Shown one piece after another: positions 37,741-47,194 of a stretch of DNA of 64,000 nt (the stretch's first letter is position 1; the number at the start of each line of letters is the position of its first letter). The position numbers were made by a program, and so were the translations under genes. Location of the stretch: NCBI GenBank assembly GCA_965238125.1, contig OZ250179.1, positions 1,178,001 to 1,242,000 on the forward strand, in the 5' to 3' direction. The notes beneath the pieces are model-generated. The model saw only the letters and a program-made list of their open reading frames with translations. It was not told the origin of the DNA and ran no database searches. The stretch comes from UBA6623 sp965238125 (GTDB lineage Bacteria; Acidobacteriota; Terriglobia; Bryobacterales; UBA6623).

Positions 37741-39346
37741 GAAGGTCGCTGGATGGTCTGAAGCTCATACATCAAATTGAAAATGCGGGTCCAATCATGC
37801 CCCGCCTCTTCCAAACCGACATGGAAGATTCGGGCCAGTTGATCCAGCACCGACGCCAAGGTGACGCGATGATCGAATGACGTATACATCACCGGCCCGT
37901 CATTGCCTCCGATACGGGAAAACCAATCGGCGAACTCGGCGGCAAGCGTCGTTTTGCCTTGGCCCGGATCCCCCTCCAACAGCACGATCGAAAAGGCGTC
38001 GAAGGCATGATCGAGTTGCATCAGCACGGCGTCGCGGCGAATGAATCCTCCCACCGGCGCCGCGGGCCGAGCGGCGGTTTGATTTTCCGGCGCCTCGGCG
38101 GCCTCGACAACCCGCAGCGGCACGGGGCCGGCTCCCGTTCATAGGCAACGGGCAGGCTGACTTCCTGGAAGGGAATCGGCCCATAGGTGACTTGGCGATC
38201 CGTGATATCGCGGCTCTGGCGTCGTACGCGCGAAAGCGCTTCTCCTAAACTCCGGCCCTCGGCCAACTCGTTGTAGATTTTGCCGGTCATCTCCGCCGCA
38301 CAAATTGGATCCAGTCCGTAGGGCAGGCAAAGGGCTCCGGGAAGGCCCTGGGCCGAGGCATCATACGCCACCGAGAGCAGCGCTTGTTGTGTCGAACCGG
38401 CAACCTCGTCAAAATCACGCGGCTCGAGATGAAATTGGTCCGAGGAGGCGGGAGTGGCGCAAAGCGTCAGCAGCGGCACGCGGGCGTCCGCCAACAACTC
38501 CGCCAGCGAGACGCCGTCGAGCAGGTGAAAATTCTGCTCCAGCGTGGCGTCCTGAAACGCCAGGTAGCCGTGTGGGCCTCGGAGGACCTGAGAAAACTGG
38601 GGTTCATGTTCGAACAACGCGACTTCATCCGGTGTCCCGTCAAGTTCCACGTCGGAGAATACGCCTGAACAATCAATGTGCACGACGTGATAGGGTTCGC
38701 CCATCGCCTCGGCTTCGAGCAACGTGCTGCCGAGTTGGCCGAATGTGGGCGGCCTCAGAAAATCCAGAAGCACTCCCTTTCCGACGGCCGGGGCAAGCGA
38801 GCGTAGCAATTGAGCCGCGGTGGATCGAAACGGTGTCCCCGATTCCGCCAAGGGCCGGCAAACAGCGCAAAGAACGCGAACATGGGTGCCTTGGCGGCGC
38901 GTGGGCGCTACTTTTTCAGCCGCCCGCGGGATGCGTACGAACGATTGGGCCTCGGTAGCCAACACGCCGCCGGAAGGATCGCGGATCAACTCCCAGGGAA
39001 TGTCCCCGCTGCCTGGCGAGGGGGGGGTGGTAATTTCTATGCGGGTCGACGCCAGTTTCGGTTTGACCTTGCGCCACACCGTCCCGGCTTCTCCGGAGGA
39101 AAAGATCTTGACGAAAAGATCGGTCCCAATGTCGTTGATTCGTCTTTCGGCCTCCTGTGCTTCGGCGATTGCCTCCTCGATCGGATAATGCAGGAAATCT
39201 TCCCAATACCAGCGGAGGCGCTCTTGATCCTCGGAGCTGAGCGAGAAAACGAAGCGGCTGGGCGTACCCTTACTCTTAGCCTCGTCGGCTCGGATCGTGA
39301 CGCTGTGCTGATCCCCTTCGAAGCTGTGCTCGATGCTGAGTTTCAC
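37741..39346 (-). pseudogene. N-terminal CHAT plus P-loop piece of the split CHAT-STAND gene, with a frameshift
   Basis: The first frame (39346 to about 38130) encodes an N-terminal region and a CHAT caspase-like protease domain. The likely histidine lies in EPYHVVHIDCSGVFSD; the expected cysteine strand is VPLLTLCATPASS. PGALCLPYGLDPICAAEM follows. A one-base loss near 38123-38128 (a G run) shifts the frame; the next frame holds RVVEAAEAPENQTAARPAAP and Walker A LLEGDPGQGKTTLAAEF, stopping at the IS1380 end. It is the front of the pieces at 30173 and 28801. CHAT-STAND-TPR proteins act in programmed death and anti-phage defence; this copy is dead as assembled. Confidence 0.82.
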
Positions 39347-39371
39347 GGGTGACGCTCCGAGAATAAGGGAT

Positions 39372-39464
<93 letters not shown>

Positions 39465-39521
39465 GCGGGAGTCAAGGCCGGACAAATTCGAGCGGGAAGC
39501 CACCCTCAATTTATCACATCG

Positions 39522-41216
39522 TTATTCCTTCCACCGCATGGCGACCGAAGCCACCGTTCGATAGCCCATCCGCAATTCGTTCACGATATTGCCCTTGGCG
39601 TCAAACTCGATCAGCCGTCGGCCCGTGTAGTCGGACGCGAAGACACCGCCGTTGGGCAGCGGGAAGATTCCCGAGGTCCATGCCATGCGCAATTTCATGT
39701 CATCCCCGCCGATCGAACGCACGACCTTACCCTGGGGCGTCACCTCGACAATTTCGCCCGGGGCGGCGTGACTGATCAACGTATTGCCGTTCGGCAGCCG
39801 ATGCGCTTGGTAGGGAAAGCGCTCGTCGCCGCCCTCGACCTTGTAGGTCCAAACGATCTCGCCGGCTTGGTTCACTTCGATGAATTTGTTGAGCCGCTCG
39901 ACGCTGATCAGCGTCGTTCCCTGCGGCGTACGGCGACTGTTCCGCGACTGCATATCCGCCAATTCGGGGTTCTTGTATTCCCAAACCACTTCGCCCGCCG
40001 GTGTCACTTCGAACACCCGGCCGAGCACCGAATCGCCGATCAAGGTATTCCCGTCCGCCAGCCGCTGGGCGCTCATGGCGTGTTCGAGCCCTTCGGTCGG
40101 ACCGTAACTCCAAACTTCTTTGCGGTGGTGGTCGACCTCGACGACTCGGCCCCAACTGCCGGTTGTGTAGAGAACGTTTCCATTCGGGAGAATCTGCGCG
40201 TCGTGGCCGCGGTTGTTGGGAAGAGTCCACAGCACTCGCCCGGAGGGCCAGTCCATCGCGACGACCTCGCCCGCCGGCCCGTGATCGACAACGACCGCGA
40301 GGCGTTGCGGCGGACGCGGCGCCAGTTTCTTCTCGAACCAATCGAACATCGCCGCATGGGCCCGCTCGCGATGGGCCCCTTTGAAACCGTGCCCGGCCCC
40401 CTTGAGCGTCAGCAGTTTGTTGTCCACGCCGGCGGCCTCGAGACGCTCGGTTAGCCATTGTGCATGTTCGTAGGCGACGTAGTCGTCCTCTGTCCCATGA
40501 ATCGTCAGCGTCGGCGCGGCGTTGGGCGTCACCCAGTTCAACGGACTCGCCTTGATGTGAAACGACCGCGCATGTTCCAGATCGCCGCCTAGAAACAGCG
40601 GCAGCACCTCGGCGGCGTCCACGCTCTTGCCGGGTTCATAAGACGTCGTGAAATCGGTTGGACCGTAGAAGTTGACGACGGCCTGCACGGCGCTGGATTG
40701 GTCCTGGTGACCGCCGAAGCCCTCGAACTCGCCGACATCGGCCGTCAGCCCCAGAAACAGCACCAAATGGCCGCCCGCCGATCCTCCCACGGCCCCGATG
40801 CGATGAGGGTCGATCTGAAAACGGTGGGCATTTCCGCGAAGAAATCGCACGGCGCCCTTGACGTCATGCACGTGGGACGGAAACTGCGCCATCGGACTGA
40901 GGCGATAAGAAACCGTCGCCGCCACATAACCTTTCCGAGCCAACTCAAAAGCCAACGGCAGATACCCCTGCCGCGTGCCCGCGCGAAAACCTCCGCCGTG
41001 AACCAGCACCACGGCCGGGAACGGTCCGGTTCCTTTTCGCGGCCGAACGACATCCATCTGAAGGCGCGCGCCGACGCGGGAGTAGACGATGTCGGACTCC
41101 CAAATCACATCGGAGGGCGCTTCGAGCTGCTCCTGCGCGGCCATGGGAGAATTGAGCAAGGCCGCAAGCGCCAAGACGGAAACCCGAAAAACGAATCCAA
41201 GATGCAATGTAGACAT
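39522..41216 (-). CDS. Secreted esterase (BD-FAE-like alpha/beta hydrolase) fused to a beta-propeller
   Basis: A 564-residue protein with a signal peptide (FVFRVSVLALAALLNSPMAA). Residues about 35-290 form the hydrolase: oxyanion VLVHGGGFRAG, nucleophile GAVGGSAGGHLV, aspartate in IHGTEDDYV and histidine in LKGAGHGFKG. Residues about 300-560 hold repeated propeller blades (HDAQILPNGNVLYTTG, SAQRLADGNTLIGDS, QAHRLPNGNTLISHA), similar to arylsulfotransferase/PQQ-like folds. The hydrolase probably removes acyl esters from plant or algal polysaccharides outside the cell. An IS110-type element sits 77 bp upstream and may separate the gene from its promoter. Confidence 0.85.
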   Translation of the reverse strand: MSTLHLGFVFRVSVLALAALLNSPMAAQEQLEAPSDVIWESDIVYSRVGARLQMDVVRPRKGTGPFPAVVLVHGGGFRAGTRQGYLPLAFELARKGYVAATVSYRLSPMAQFPSHVHDVKGAVRFLRGNAHRFQIDPHRIGAVGGSAGGHLVLFLGLTADVGEFEGFGGHQDQSSAVQAVVNFYGPTDFTTSYEPGKSVDAAEVLPLFLGGDLEHARSFHIKASPLNWVTPNAAPTLTIHGTEDDYVAYEHAQWLTERLEAAGVDNKLLTLKGAGHGFKGAHRERAHAAMFDWFEKKLAPRPPQRLAVVVDHGPAGEVVAMDWPSGRVLWTLPNNRGHDAQILPNGNVLYTTGSWGRVVEVDHHRKEVWSYGPTEGLEHAMSAQRLADGNTLIGDSVLGRVFEVTPAGEVVWEYKNPELADMQSRNSRRTPQGTTLISVERLNKFIEVNQAGEIVWTYKVEGGDERFPYQAHRLPNGNTLISHAAPGEIVEVTPQGKVVRSIGGDDMKLRMAWTSGIFPLPNGGVFASDYTGRRLIEFDAKGNIVNELRMGYRTVASVAMRWKE

Positions 41217-41406
41217 GGCTCTAGATTATGCACGGTTTCGCGAGAAAGGGGAACCCGGACCCAACTTGCTGATTGGCCGTCGACAACAGATACAGAGATG
41301 GGATGAGAGGCTGGTCGCTTGGAGCCGGGAAGCGGTAGGCTACCGGCAGCAGCGCACTTCTCCACAAGGGAGGTGCAATGGATTTTTGAAAAGGAGGCGA
41401 CCAGCC

Positions 41407-42603
41407 ATGAAGAAGAATAGCAAACAACAGACCGACAAGAACCAAACCGACAAACACCAAACCAAGAAAGCCGACAGCTCACAAGCGAAGACCCGCCAAC
41501 TCACCCAGCTCGAACAACAGTTGGCGCAACAACGCATCCAGATGCAAAAAGACAACGAAATTTGCGCCGTCGCCGGCGTCGACATCGGCGACAAACGTTG
41601 CTTCGTACGGCTCACCGACCTCGCCGGCGAAAGCCTCGAGGAATGCCAAGTCCCCACCCGCCCGGAGGCCTTGGATCGCTGGTTCCGCCGTTGGCCGCGG
41701 CTGCGCATTGTGATCGAAACCGGCAGCCACAGCAACTGGATTCGCCGCCGCCTGGCCGCCCTCGCCCACGACGTGCTCGTCGCCGACGCGCGGCAATTGC
41801 GTTTAATCAGCCAATCCGACTCGAAAAACGACCGCAACGACGCCTATTGGTTGGCCGAGCTGGGACGCACCAACCCGGCCCTGTTGAATCCCGTCGCGCC
41901 GCGCAAGCTCGAGACCGAACAACAACGCACGTTGTTGCGGGCGCGCGAGGCCGTGCTCGAGTGCCGCACGAAATTGAAAGGGAGTTTGCGCGGCATGGCG
42001 AAGTCGCACGGCATCCGCTTGGGCCGATGCGCCCAGAACCAATGGGTCGAGCGCGTCCGGGAGGCCTGCCCCGAGGTGTTGCACGCGGCGTTGTTGGGGG
42101 TGGCGACACAAATCGAAAGCCTCGGCGCGACGATCCGCGAATATGACAAACAAATCGTCGCGTTGGGCAAGCAATACGCAGCGGTCGAGCGGCTGCGAAC
42201 GATCGGAGGGGTGGGGCCGCTGACGGCGTTGACGTTCGTGTTGGCGCTCGACAACGACCCGGGCCGCGTGAAGCGTTCGCGGCAGGTCGGCGCGCTGGTG
42301 GGGCTGCGTCCCAAGCAACGCCAATCGGGCGAGCGGTCACTGCGGCTGGGCGTGACGAAATCGGGAGATCCGCTGCTGCGGCGGACGTTGATTCAGTGCG
42401 CGCACTGGGTGCTGGGGCCGTTCGGGACCGACTCCACGCTCAGGCGCTGGGGTTTGGGTTTGGCGGCGCGCGGCAGAGGACATGCGAAGAAGCGGGCGGT
42501 GGTGGCGGTGGCGCGCAAGTTGGCGGTGCTGATGCATGTGTTGTGGGTGAAACAAGAAAACTACGATCCGCTGCACGGGCTGACGGAAACGGTTTCCCCA
42601 TAA
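41407..42603 (+). CDS. IS110-family transposase (DEDD recombinase), copy 1
   Basis: A 398-residue protein. After a lysine/glutamine-rich leader, the RuvC-like domain shows VAGVDIGDKRCFVRL, RIVIETGSHSNWIRRRL and DSKNDRNDAYWLAELG (the DEDD acids). A coiled middle follows, then the Tnp20 domain with LRTIGGVGPLTALTFVLAL and GALVGLRPKQRQSGERS, holding the catalytic serine. AAGGAGG nine bases before the ATG supports the start. IS110 recombinases are guided by an RNA from the element's non-coding end. Confidence 0.95.
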   Translation: MKKNSKQQTDKNQTDKHQTKKADSSQAKTRQLTQLEQQLAQQRIQMQKDNEICAVAGVDIGDKRCFVRLTDLAGESLEECQVPTRPEALDRWFRRWPRLRIVIETGSHSNWIRRRLAALAHDVLVADARQLRLISQSDSKNDRNDAYWLAELGRTNPALLNPVAPRKLETEQQRTLLRAREAVLECRTKLKGSLRGMAKSHGIRLGRCAQNQWVERVREACPEVLHAALLGVATQIESLGATIREYDKQIVALGKQYAAVERLRTIGGVGPLTALTFVLALDNDPGRVKRSRQVGALVGLRPKQRQSGERSLRLGVTKSGDPLLRRTLIQCAHWVLGPFGTDSTLRRWGLGLAARGRGHAKKRAVVAVARKLAVLMHVLWVKQENYDPLHGLTETVSP

Positions 42604-43041
42604 GGCAGGGACGATGAGGCGCAGTCGGCGGCAACGGTTTCGGATGAAGCAACGTGATGAGGACATCCGCGAGCCCCCTAACGGGGACTCGGCGGCAAGA
42701 AGATTCCTGTTGAAAGGAAGGGAGTAGGGGATTGGGCGGACGAAGCGAGGCCGCGGCGGAGAATCGAGATCGTGTCACGGTGACTGCGGGCTCTGGGCAG
42801 GCAGGCCGATTCTTTCGAGGATGGGTCGAAGCCGCAACAGAGAGAGCAGCGCCGAAAGACCGGACCCCAACCAGCAGAGGTCAACAACGAGACCGATAAC
42901 ACTGCGAATGGAAGCCCGGTCCTCAACGCGCCGCAAGGCATGAGGACCCGGGCCGGATCCGACAAACCGACCAACGCCTCCCAACGACCGCCCTTGACAA
43001 GCGACCCACCTCTCATGGAAGCCCAGAGCGCAAGCGACGGG
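42604..43041 (+). ncRNA. Candidate bridge/seek RNA region of the IS110-type element
   Basis: 438 bp between the transposase stop and the element's right end, almost identical in both copies and without a credible gene. In IS1111-type elements the guide RNA is encoded in this downstream position. Exact RNA limits and guide loops were not determined. Confidence 0.35.
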
Positions 43042-43180
43042 TCCCGGGCAGGGAATAACGGTTGCGGGTAGACGCAACAACATGCCGCAATGCACGACGC
43101 TTCGCGGAGACGCGGGGGACGAACCCCGGTTAAGCCTGTCGGTACAATGAGATTTCACATCGCTGTTCGATAAGCAATCC

Positions 43181-44101
43181 ATGGAAAATGTTGTCATTAT
43201 CGGATCCGGGTGCGCCGGCAACACCGCCGCCATCTACGCCGCCCGCGCCAATCTCAACCCCGTCGTCTTCGAAGGCTTGGAAGCCGGCGGACAACTCTCG
43301 ATCACCACCGATGTCGAAAACTACCCCGGGTTCCCCGAGGCGGTCATGGGTCCCGAGCTCGTCGAGAACATGAAGAAGCAGGCGCAGCGGTTCGGCGCGA
43401 AATTTGTCCCCGGAGACATTACCAAGGCCGACATCTCGGAGCGGCCTTTCAAGCTGTGGGGCGGGGACGAGATGATCGAGGCCAAGGCGCTCATCGTGGC
43501 TTCGGGCGCCTCGGCGCGTTGGCTGGGTATCGAGTCGGAGCAAAAGCTCATCGGGCACGGCGTCAGCTCCTGCGCCACCTGCGACGGTTTTTTCTTCCGG
43601 GATAAGCCGGTTACGGTGATTGGCGGCGGGGACTCCGCCATGGAAGAGGCGACGTTTCTGACGAAATTCGCCACAGAGGTGACAATCGCTCACCGCCGCG
43701 AGGAATTTCGGGCGTCGAAAATCATGCTCGACCGCGCCCAAAAAAACGAGAAGATCCGCTGGGCTCTCAACACCGTCGTCGACGAAGTTTACGATGTCGA
43801 GCAAAACGAAGTAACCGGCGTCCGCTTTCGCAACACAAAGGACGACACGACCCGCGATCACCCCACCAGCGCGCTGTTTCTAGCCATCGGCCACATTCCC
43901 AATACGAAGATCTTCGCGGGGCAACTGGACCTCGACCCCGACGGCTACATCCTTTCCAAGGGCGGCGCCCGAACCAGCGTGGAAGGCGTCTTTCACGCCG
44001 GAGACGTTGAAGACCGCGTCTACCGCCAAGCCGTCACCGCCGCCGGCGCCGGATGCAAAGCCGCGATGGAGGCGGAGCGTTTCTTGGAAGCGAACGAGTG
44101 A
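43181..44101 (+). CDS. trxB: Thioredoxin-disulfide reductase
   Basis: A 306-residue flavoprotein: FAD site VVIIGSGCAGNTAAIYAARA, redox CATC in HGVSSCATCDGFFFRD, NADPH site VTVIGGGDSAMEEATFL with HRREEFRAS, and the second FAD motif GVFHAGDVEDRVYRQ. Length and order are standard for TrxB. It reduces thioredoxin and so could serve the peroxiredoxin and thioredoxin-fusion proteins in this window, though it is not linked to them. It begins 139 bp after the IS110-type element. Confidence 0.96.
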   Translation: MENVVIIGSGCAGNTAAIYAARANLNPVVFEGLEAGGQLSITTDVENYPGFPEAVMGPELVENMKKQAQRFGAKFVPGDITKADISERPFKLWGGDEMIEAKALIVASGASARWLGIESEQKLIGHGVSSCATCDGFFFRDKPVTVIGGGDSAMEEATFLTKFATEVTIAHRREEFRASKIMLDRAQKNEKIRWALNTVVDEVYDVEQNEVTGVRFRNTKDDTTRDHPTSALFLAIGHIPNTKIFAGQLDLDPDGYILSKGGARTSVEGVFHAGDVEDRVYRQAVTAAGAGCKAAMEAERFLEANE

Positions 44102-44152
44102 CGATCGGGGAATCATTCCAGAGGGCCGCACTCCCCAGGCCTCGGGAGGCGT

Positions 44153-44983
44153 TCACTTCGCGGGCAGGGGTTGTGGATCACGGAGCATCCAAAAGGCTCC
44201 GTTGAGCGGACGGGTGGGGATCCCTATTTGAAGGCAATCCGCATCGGTCAAATAGTGGCTGATCAGCGTCTTCCTGGTGAGGGCCGGGTTTGCCCGCGGA
44301 TTGCCTCCATGCAACAGATCCGAGTGCCAGATGAACACGTCTCCCTTGGCGGCGGATAGGGGGTGCGGCTTGAGTTTGCGTTTCTGGATTTCCCGGTCGA
44401 TGTACTCTTGCCACACCGCTTGCTCGCCGTCGAGTTGACTCCGCCCGCCGTCGGAAAAGATGTAAGGTTCGATCTTGTGGCTGCCCGGATAGTAATACAG
44501 GGGACCCGCATCAGGGCTGACGTCTTCGAGCGCGATCCAGGTCGCGACGAGATAACCGGGCGTCAGGGGCGTCATGTAAATTGAATCGACGTGAGCCGAT
44601 TGCTCCGAGCCGTAGTCCATGCTCAACGTGTTACAGAGCACCGCCTTGCGGCGTAACAACGCGTGCAAGATCGGCACGAGCCTGGGGTGGAGACTGGTCT
44701 TTCGAATCGCTTCGTATTCGAGGAACAGGTCGTTGACTCGGTGCGGATGCCGGATCTCATCGTCGGAAACATCGGAGATCAACTTGCGCTCTCGGGTGAC
44801 CATGTCGTCCACCACGACTCGGGAGGGCCGCTCCCGCCACACTCCCTCATGAATCGAGAGCACCTGTTCGAGCTCTTGGTCGTCGAAGAACCGGCGCAAG
44901 ACCAGAAAGCCTTGCCCATCCCAACAGCGCCTCTGTTCGGCGTTGAGCCGCGTGTTTTTGAACCACCAGTTCCGAATGCTCAT
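44153..44983 (-). CDS. Phytanoyl-CoA dioxygenase (PhyH) family protein
   Basis: A 276-residue 2-oxoglutarate/Fe(II) dioxygenase-like protein. The iron triad fits SAHVDSIYM (HxD) and WHSDLLHGG (distal His); RKTLISHYL supplies the 2-oxoglutarate arginine. The N-terminal QGFLVLRRFFDDQELEQVL matches PhyH openings. Convergent with trxB, 51 bp between stops, without a visible terminator. The substrate is unknown; such paralogs are numerous in planctomycete-like genomes. Confidence 0.85.
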   Translation of the reverse strand: MSIRNWWFKNTRLNAEQRRCWDGQGFLVLRRFFDDQELEQVLSIHEGVWRERPSRVVVDDMVTRERKLISDVSDDEIRHPHRVNDLFLEYEAIRKTSLHPRLVPILHALLRRKAVLCNTLSMDYGSEQSAHVDSIYMTPLTPGYLVATWIALEDVSPDAGPLYYYPGSHKIEPYIFSDGGRSQLDGEQAVWQEYIDREIQKRKLKPHPLSAAKGDVFIWHSDLLHGGNPRANPALTRKTLISHYLTDADCLQIGIPTRPLNGAFWMLRDPQPLPAK

Positions 44984-45444
44984 ACAGGCGCACTTCTCGA
45001 ACAGGACGGGGCGACTTCAAGAGCATGGCACGGCCGCCGGGAAATTCGCAACAAGGGGCCGTCGGGCAACTGAGGAAGACGCGAATGGCGGGGTCGTTTT
45101 CCTCTCCGACGGCTTGGCCGCCGCCCCACAAGGTTGATTCCACGCGCGCGCCGGGAAGCCAGGTTACACGCAGGGGGCAAGTTTCGGAACAAATAATCCG
45201 AATTCGCCCATTGGCACAAGTAAAGATAGCGCTTTTTGCCGGCACTATCGTAGAATGATTTGCGCGTTCTAAGAGTAGAAGCGGGCCTATGGCCTGCTTG
45301 CGTCTCAGAGAGGGGAAGGGGTGCGAGTCTCCCCCGGGAAGCGCTGACGGCGCGGCTGAACCGGCGCCGATCACGCACCGAAGGCGACGGACGAAGCATG
45401 GCGCGTTTTCGATGCCTCGCTTCCACAGTCACAAAAGGAAAAAC
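44984..45444 (+). other. Intergenic, no feature seen
   Basis: 461 bp between divergent genes. An in-frame upstream extension of the phosphoesterase to 45289 exists but looks non-coding (low-complexity, basic). No repeat, RNA or clear promoter was recognised. Confidence 0.5.
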
Positions 45445-46851
45445 ATGCTTGTCATCATCAGCGACCTACATCTGACTGACGGAACCTCGGGAGACACCAT
45501 CTCCGCGGGCGCCTTTCGGGCCTTTCGGGAGCGGCTTCGAGATATGGCTTACGATGCTTCCTGGCGCGCGAACGGGGAGTACAAGCCCATCGAATCGCTT
45601 GACATTGTTCTGTTGGGCGACATCCTCGATCTCATCCGGTCGACGAAGTGGCCCGCGAGCAAGGAGGACGCGGGGTATGTCAGACCGTGGGATGCGCGTG
45701 AAAAGCCGGACCTATTTCAGAAAAAGATCGCCGAGATCAGCAGGGCGATTCTCCGCAAGAACAAAGAGTCGCTGGATGTCCTGAAGAGTCTCAGCTCGGG
45801 GAGCCGGATTACCCTGCCGCGGGTCGGGCCGGACAAAAAGCCGGTTAGTGTCTCTCGCGAGCCCGATGACCCGGGCCGTGGGCCGGTCGATGTACGGGTT
45901 CATTATTTGGTCGGCAACCACGATTGGTTCTACCACCTGCGAGGCACTCGCTTTAACCAGATACGCCGCCGAGTCGTGAACGCCATGGGGCTGGCGAACT
46001 CCCCCAATCAACCGTTTCCCCACGATCCCCGCGAGTCCGACGCCATTACCGCGGCATACGAAAAGCACCAAGTCTTCGCTCGCCACGGTGATATCTACGA
46101 CCCTTTCAACTACGAGGACGACCGCGACGGTTCCTCGCTGGGCGACGCTATCGTGGTCGATTTGCTCAATCGGTTTCCGACCGACGTGGAGCGCAAGATG
46201 GGGGGTGAGTTACCCAAAGACTGCGTGAGGGCGCTCAAAGAGATCGACAATGTGCGGCCGCTCATCGTCATTCCGGTCTGGGTCGACGGGGTGCTGCGAC
46301 GGACTTGCCCGGATCGGGAACAGATCAAAGCTGTGAAGGACATTTGGGACGGTCTCGTCGACGAATTCCTGGATCTCGATTTCGTCAAGGAAAGGGACAC
46401 CTGGAATCCGATCGGGGCGGTGGATAAGCTCGAATTGGCTCTCAAGTTCTCAAAGGGAATTTCGCTGGGTTCCGCCAGCCGGTTGCTCGGCTGGTTCAAC
46501 GAGAAGTTTGGAGGCACCGAGGGCTCCTATCGGCGGCACGCTCTAACCGAGCGCGAGTACAAGAATCGCAACGCCCGCTACATCGTCTACGGTCACACGC
46601 ACCACCAGGAAATCGTTCCGCTCGATGCCTCGTTCTCGCGTTCGGGCATATTGGAGCAAATGTACATGAATTCCGGCACCTGGCGGAGGGTTCACGAGCT
46701 GGCCCAGGCTAACCCCAAGGAAGAGGAGTTCTTGAGCTTCAATGTATTGACGTACATCGGCTTCTTCAAGAATAAGGGTCAGGCTGACGATGAACGTGCC
46801 GGTCGGCCTTTCGAGTTCTGGTCGGGGGCGCTGGGCGTGCGCGAGTCCTAA
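45445..46851 (+). CDS. Calcineurin-like metallophosphoesterase
   Basis: A 468-residue protein with all metal motifs: IISDLHLTDG (D-x-H), VLLGDILDLI (GD), YLVGNHDWFYH (GNHD), FARHGDIYDPF and YIVYGHTHHQEIVP (GHxH). The start at 45445 has AAAGGA nine bases upstream and places SDLHL at the very N-terminus, as usual. A roughly 180-residue insert between the third and last motifs is larger than in simple phosphodiesterases. Substrate unknown. Confidence 0.85.
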   Translation: MLVIISDLHLTDGTSGDTISAGAFRAFRERLRDMAYDASWRANGEYKPIESLDIVLLGDILDLIRSTKWPASKEDAGYVRPWDAREKPDLFQKKIAEISRAILRKNKESLDVLKSLSSGSRITLPRVGPDKKPVSVSREPDDPGRGPVDVRVHYLVGNHDWFYHLRGTRFNQIRRRVVNAMGLANSPNQPFPHDPRESDAITAAYEKHQVFARHGDIYDPFNYEDDRDGSSLGDAIVVDLLNRFPTDVERKMGGELPKDCVRALKEIDNVRPLIVIPVWVDGVLRRTCPDREQIKAVKDIWDGLVDEFLDLDFVKERDTWNPIGAVDKLELALKFSKGISLGSASRLLGWFNEKFGGTEGSYRRHALTEREYKNRNARYIVYGHTHHQEIVPLDASFSRSGILEQMYMNSGTWRRVHELAQANPKEEEFLSFNVLTYIGFFKNKGQADDERAGRPFEFWSGALGVRES

Positions 46852-47022
46852 GAGCGTAAGGCCTTTGCCGCGACCTACACGTTTCCGGCGATTAACGGCG
46901 CACAACTGACGGCGGACTCAGAAGAGACATACGCGTTCATCTCGGGGCTGTACGAAGCGCGGACGTTCAGCTTTGACGAACTGGTGCCGTGGCTGCGGCG
47001 CAACGTCAAGGCCGGCACGTAG
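46852..47022 (+). pseudogene. C-terminal remnant of a Fic/Doc-like toxin
   Basis: A 56-codon stretch directly after and in phase with the phosphoesterase stop. FAATYTFPAINGAQLTADSE and FSFDELVPWLRRNV fit the ending of Doc proteins (NKRTA-x-TFLxLNGxxL... then xxxWLRxxV). The HPFxxGN motif is absent, so it is not functional. Confidence 0.5.
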
Positions 47023-47194
47023 ACGAAAAGGCGAGGCAGAATCACGCAGGATCGGAACTCTGAAGCCGCGGCCCTGCCGCGGGCGCACCAGAAACGGGTG
47101 AATGCGCGGGCACGCCGTGTCATGCGGCTCTGATGGGGGGGGCTCACGAATGCACCTCCGGACCCTCGCAAGGTCGGTGTCAACGCTTCCACCT

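Larger units (their letters stand above)
41293..43041 (+). mobile_element. IS110-family (IS1111-type) element, copy 1
   Basis: The 1,749-bp unit that also occurs, inverted, at 54968-56716; homology stops abruptly at both ends. It has no terminal inverted repeats but subterminal ones: ATGAGAGGCTGGTCGCTTG (41303-41321) against CAAGCGACCCACCTCTCAT (42998-43016), as in the IS1111 group. The transposase is followed by 438 bp of non-coding DNA. Confidence 0.9.

Noticed and set aside
42678..43041. Open frames of 110-150 codons conserved in the tails of both IS110-type elements
   Set aside because: The copies are nearly identical, so any open frame is conserved by descent; the translations show no family features and the region is where a guide RNA is expected.
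45289..45444. Longer N-terminus for the metallophosphoesterase
   Set aside because: The extension is low-complexity and lacks a ribosome-binding site; the Met at 45445 has one and places the first metal motif at the usual position.
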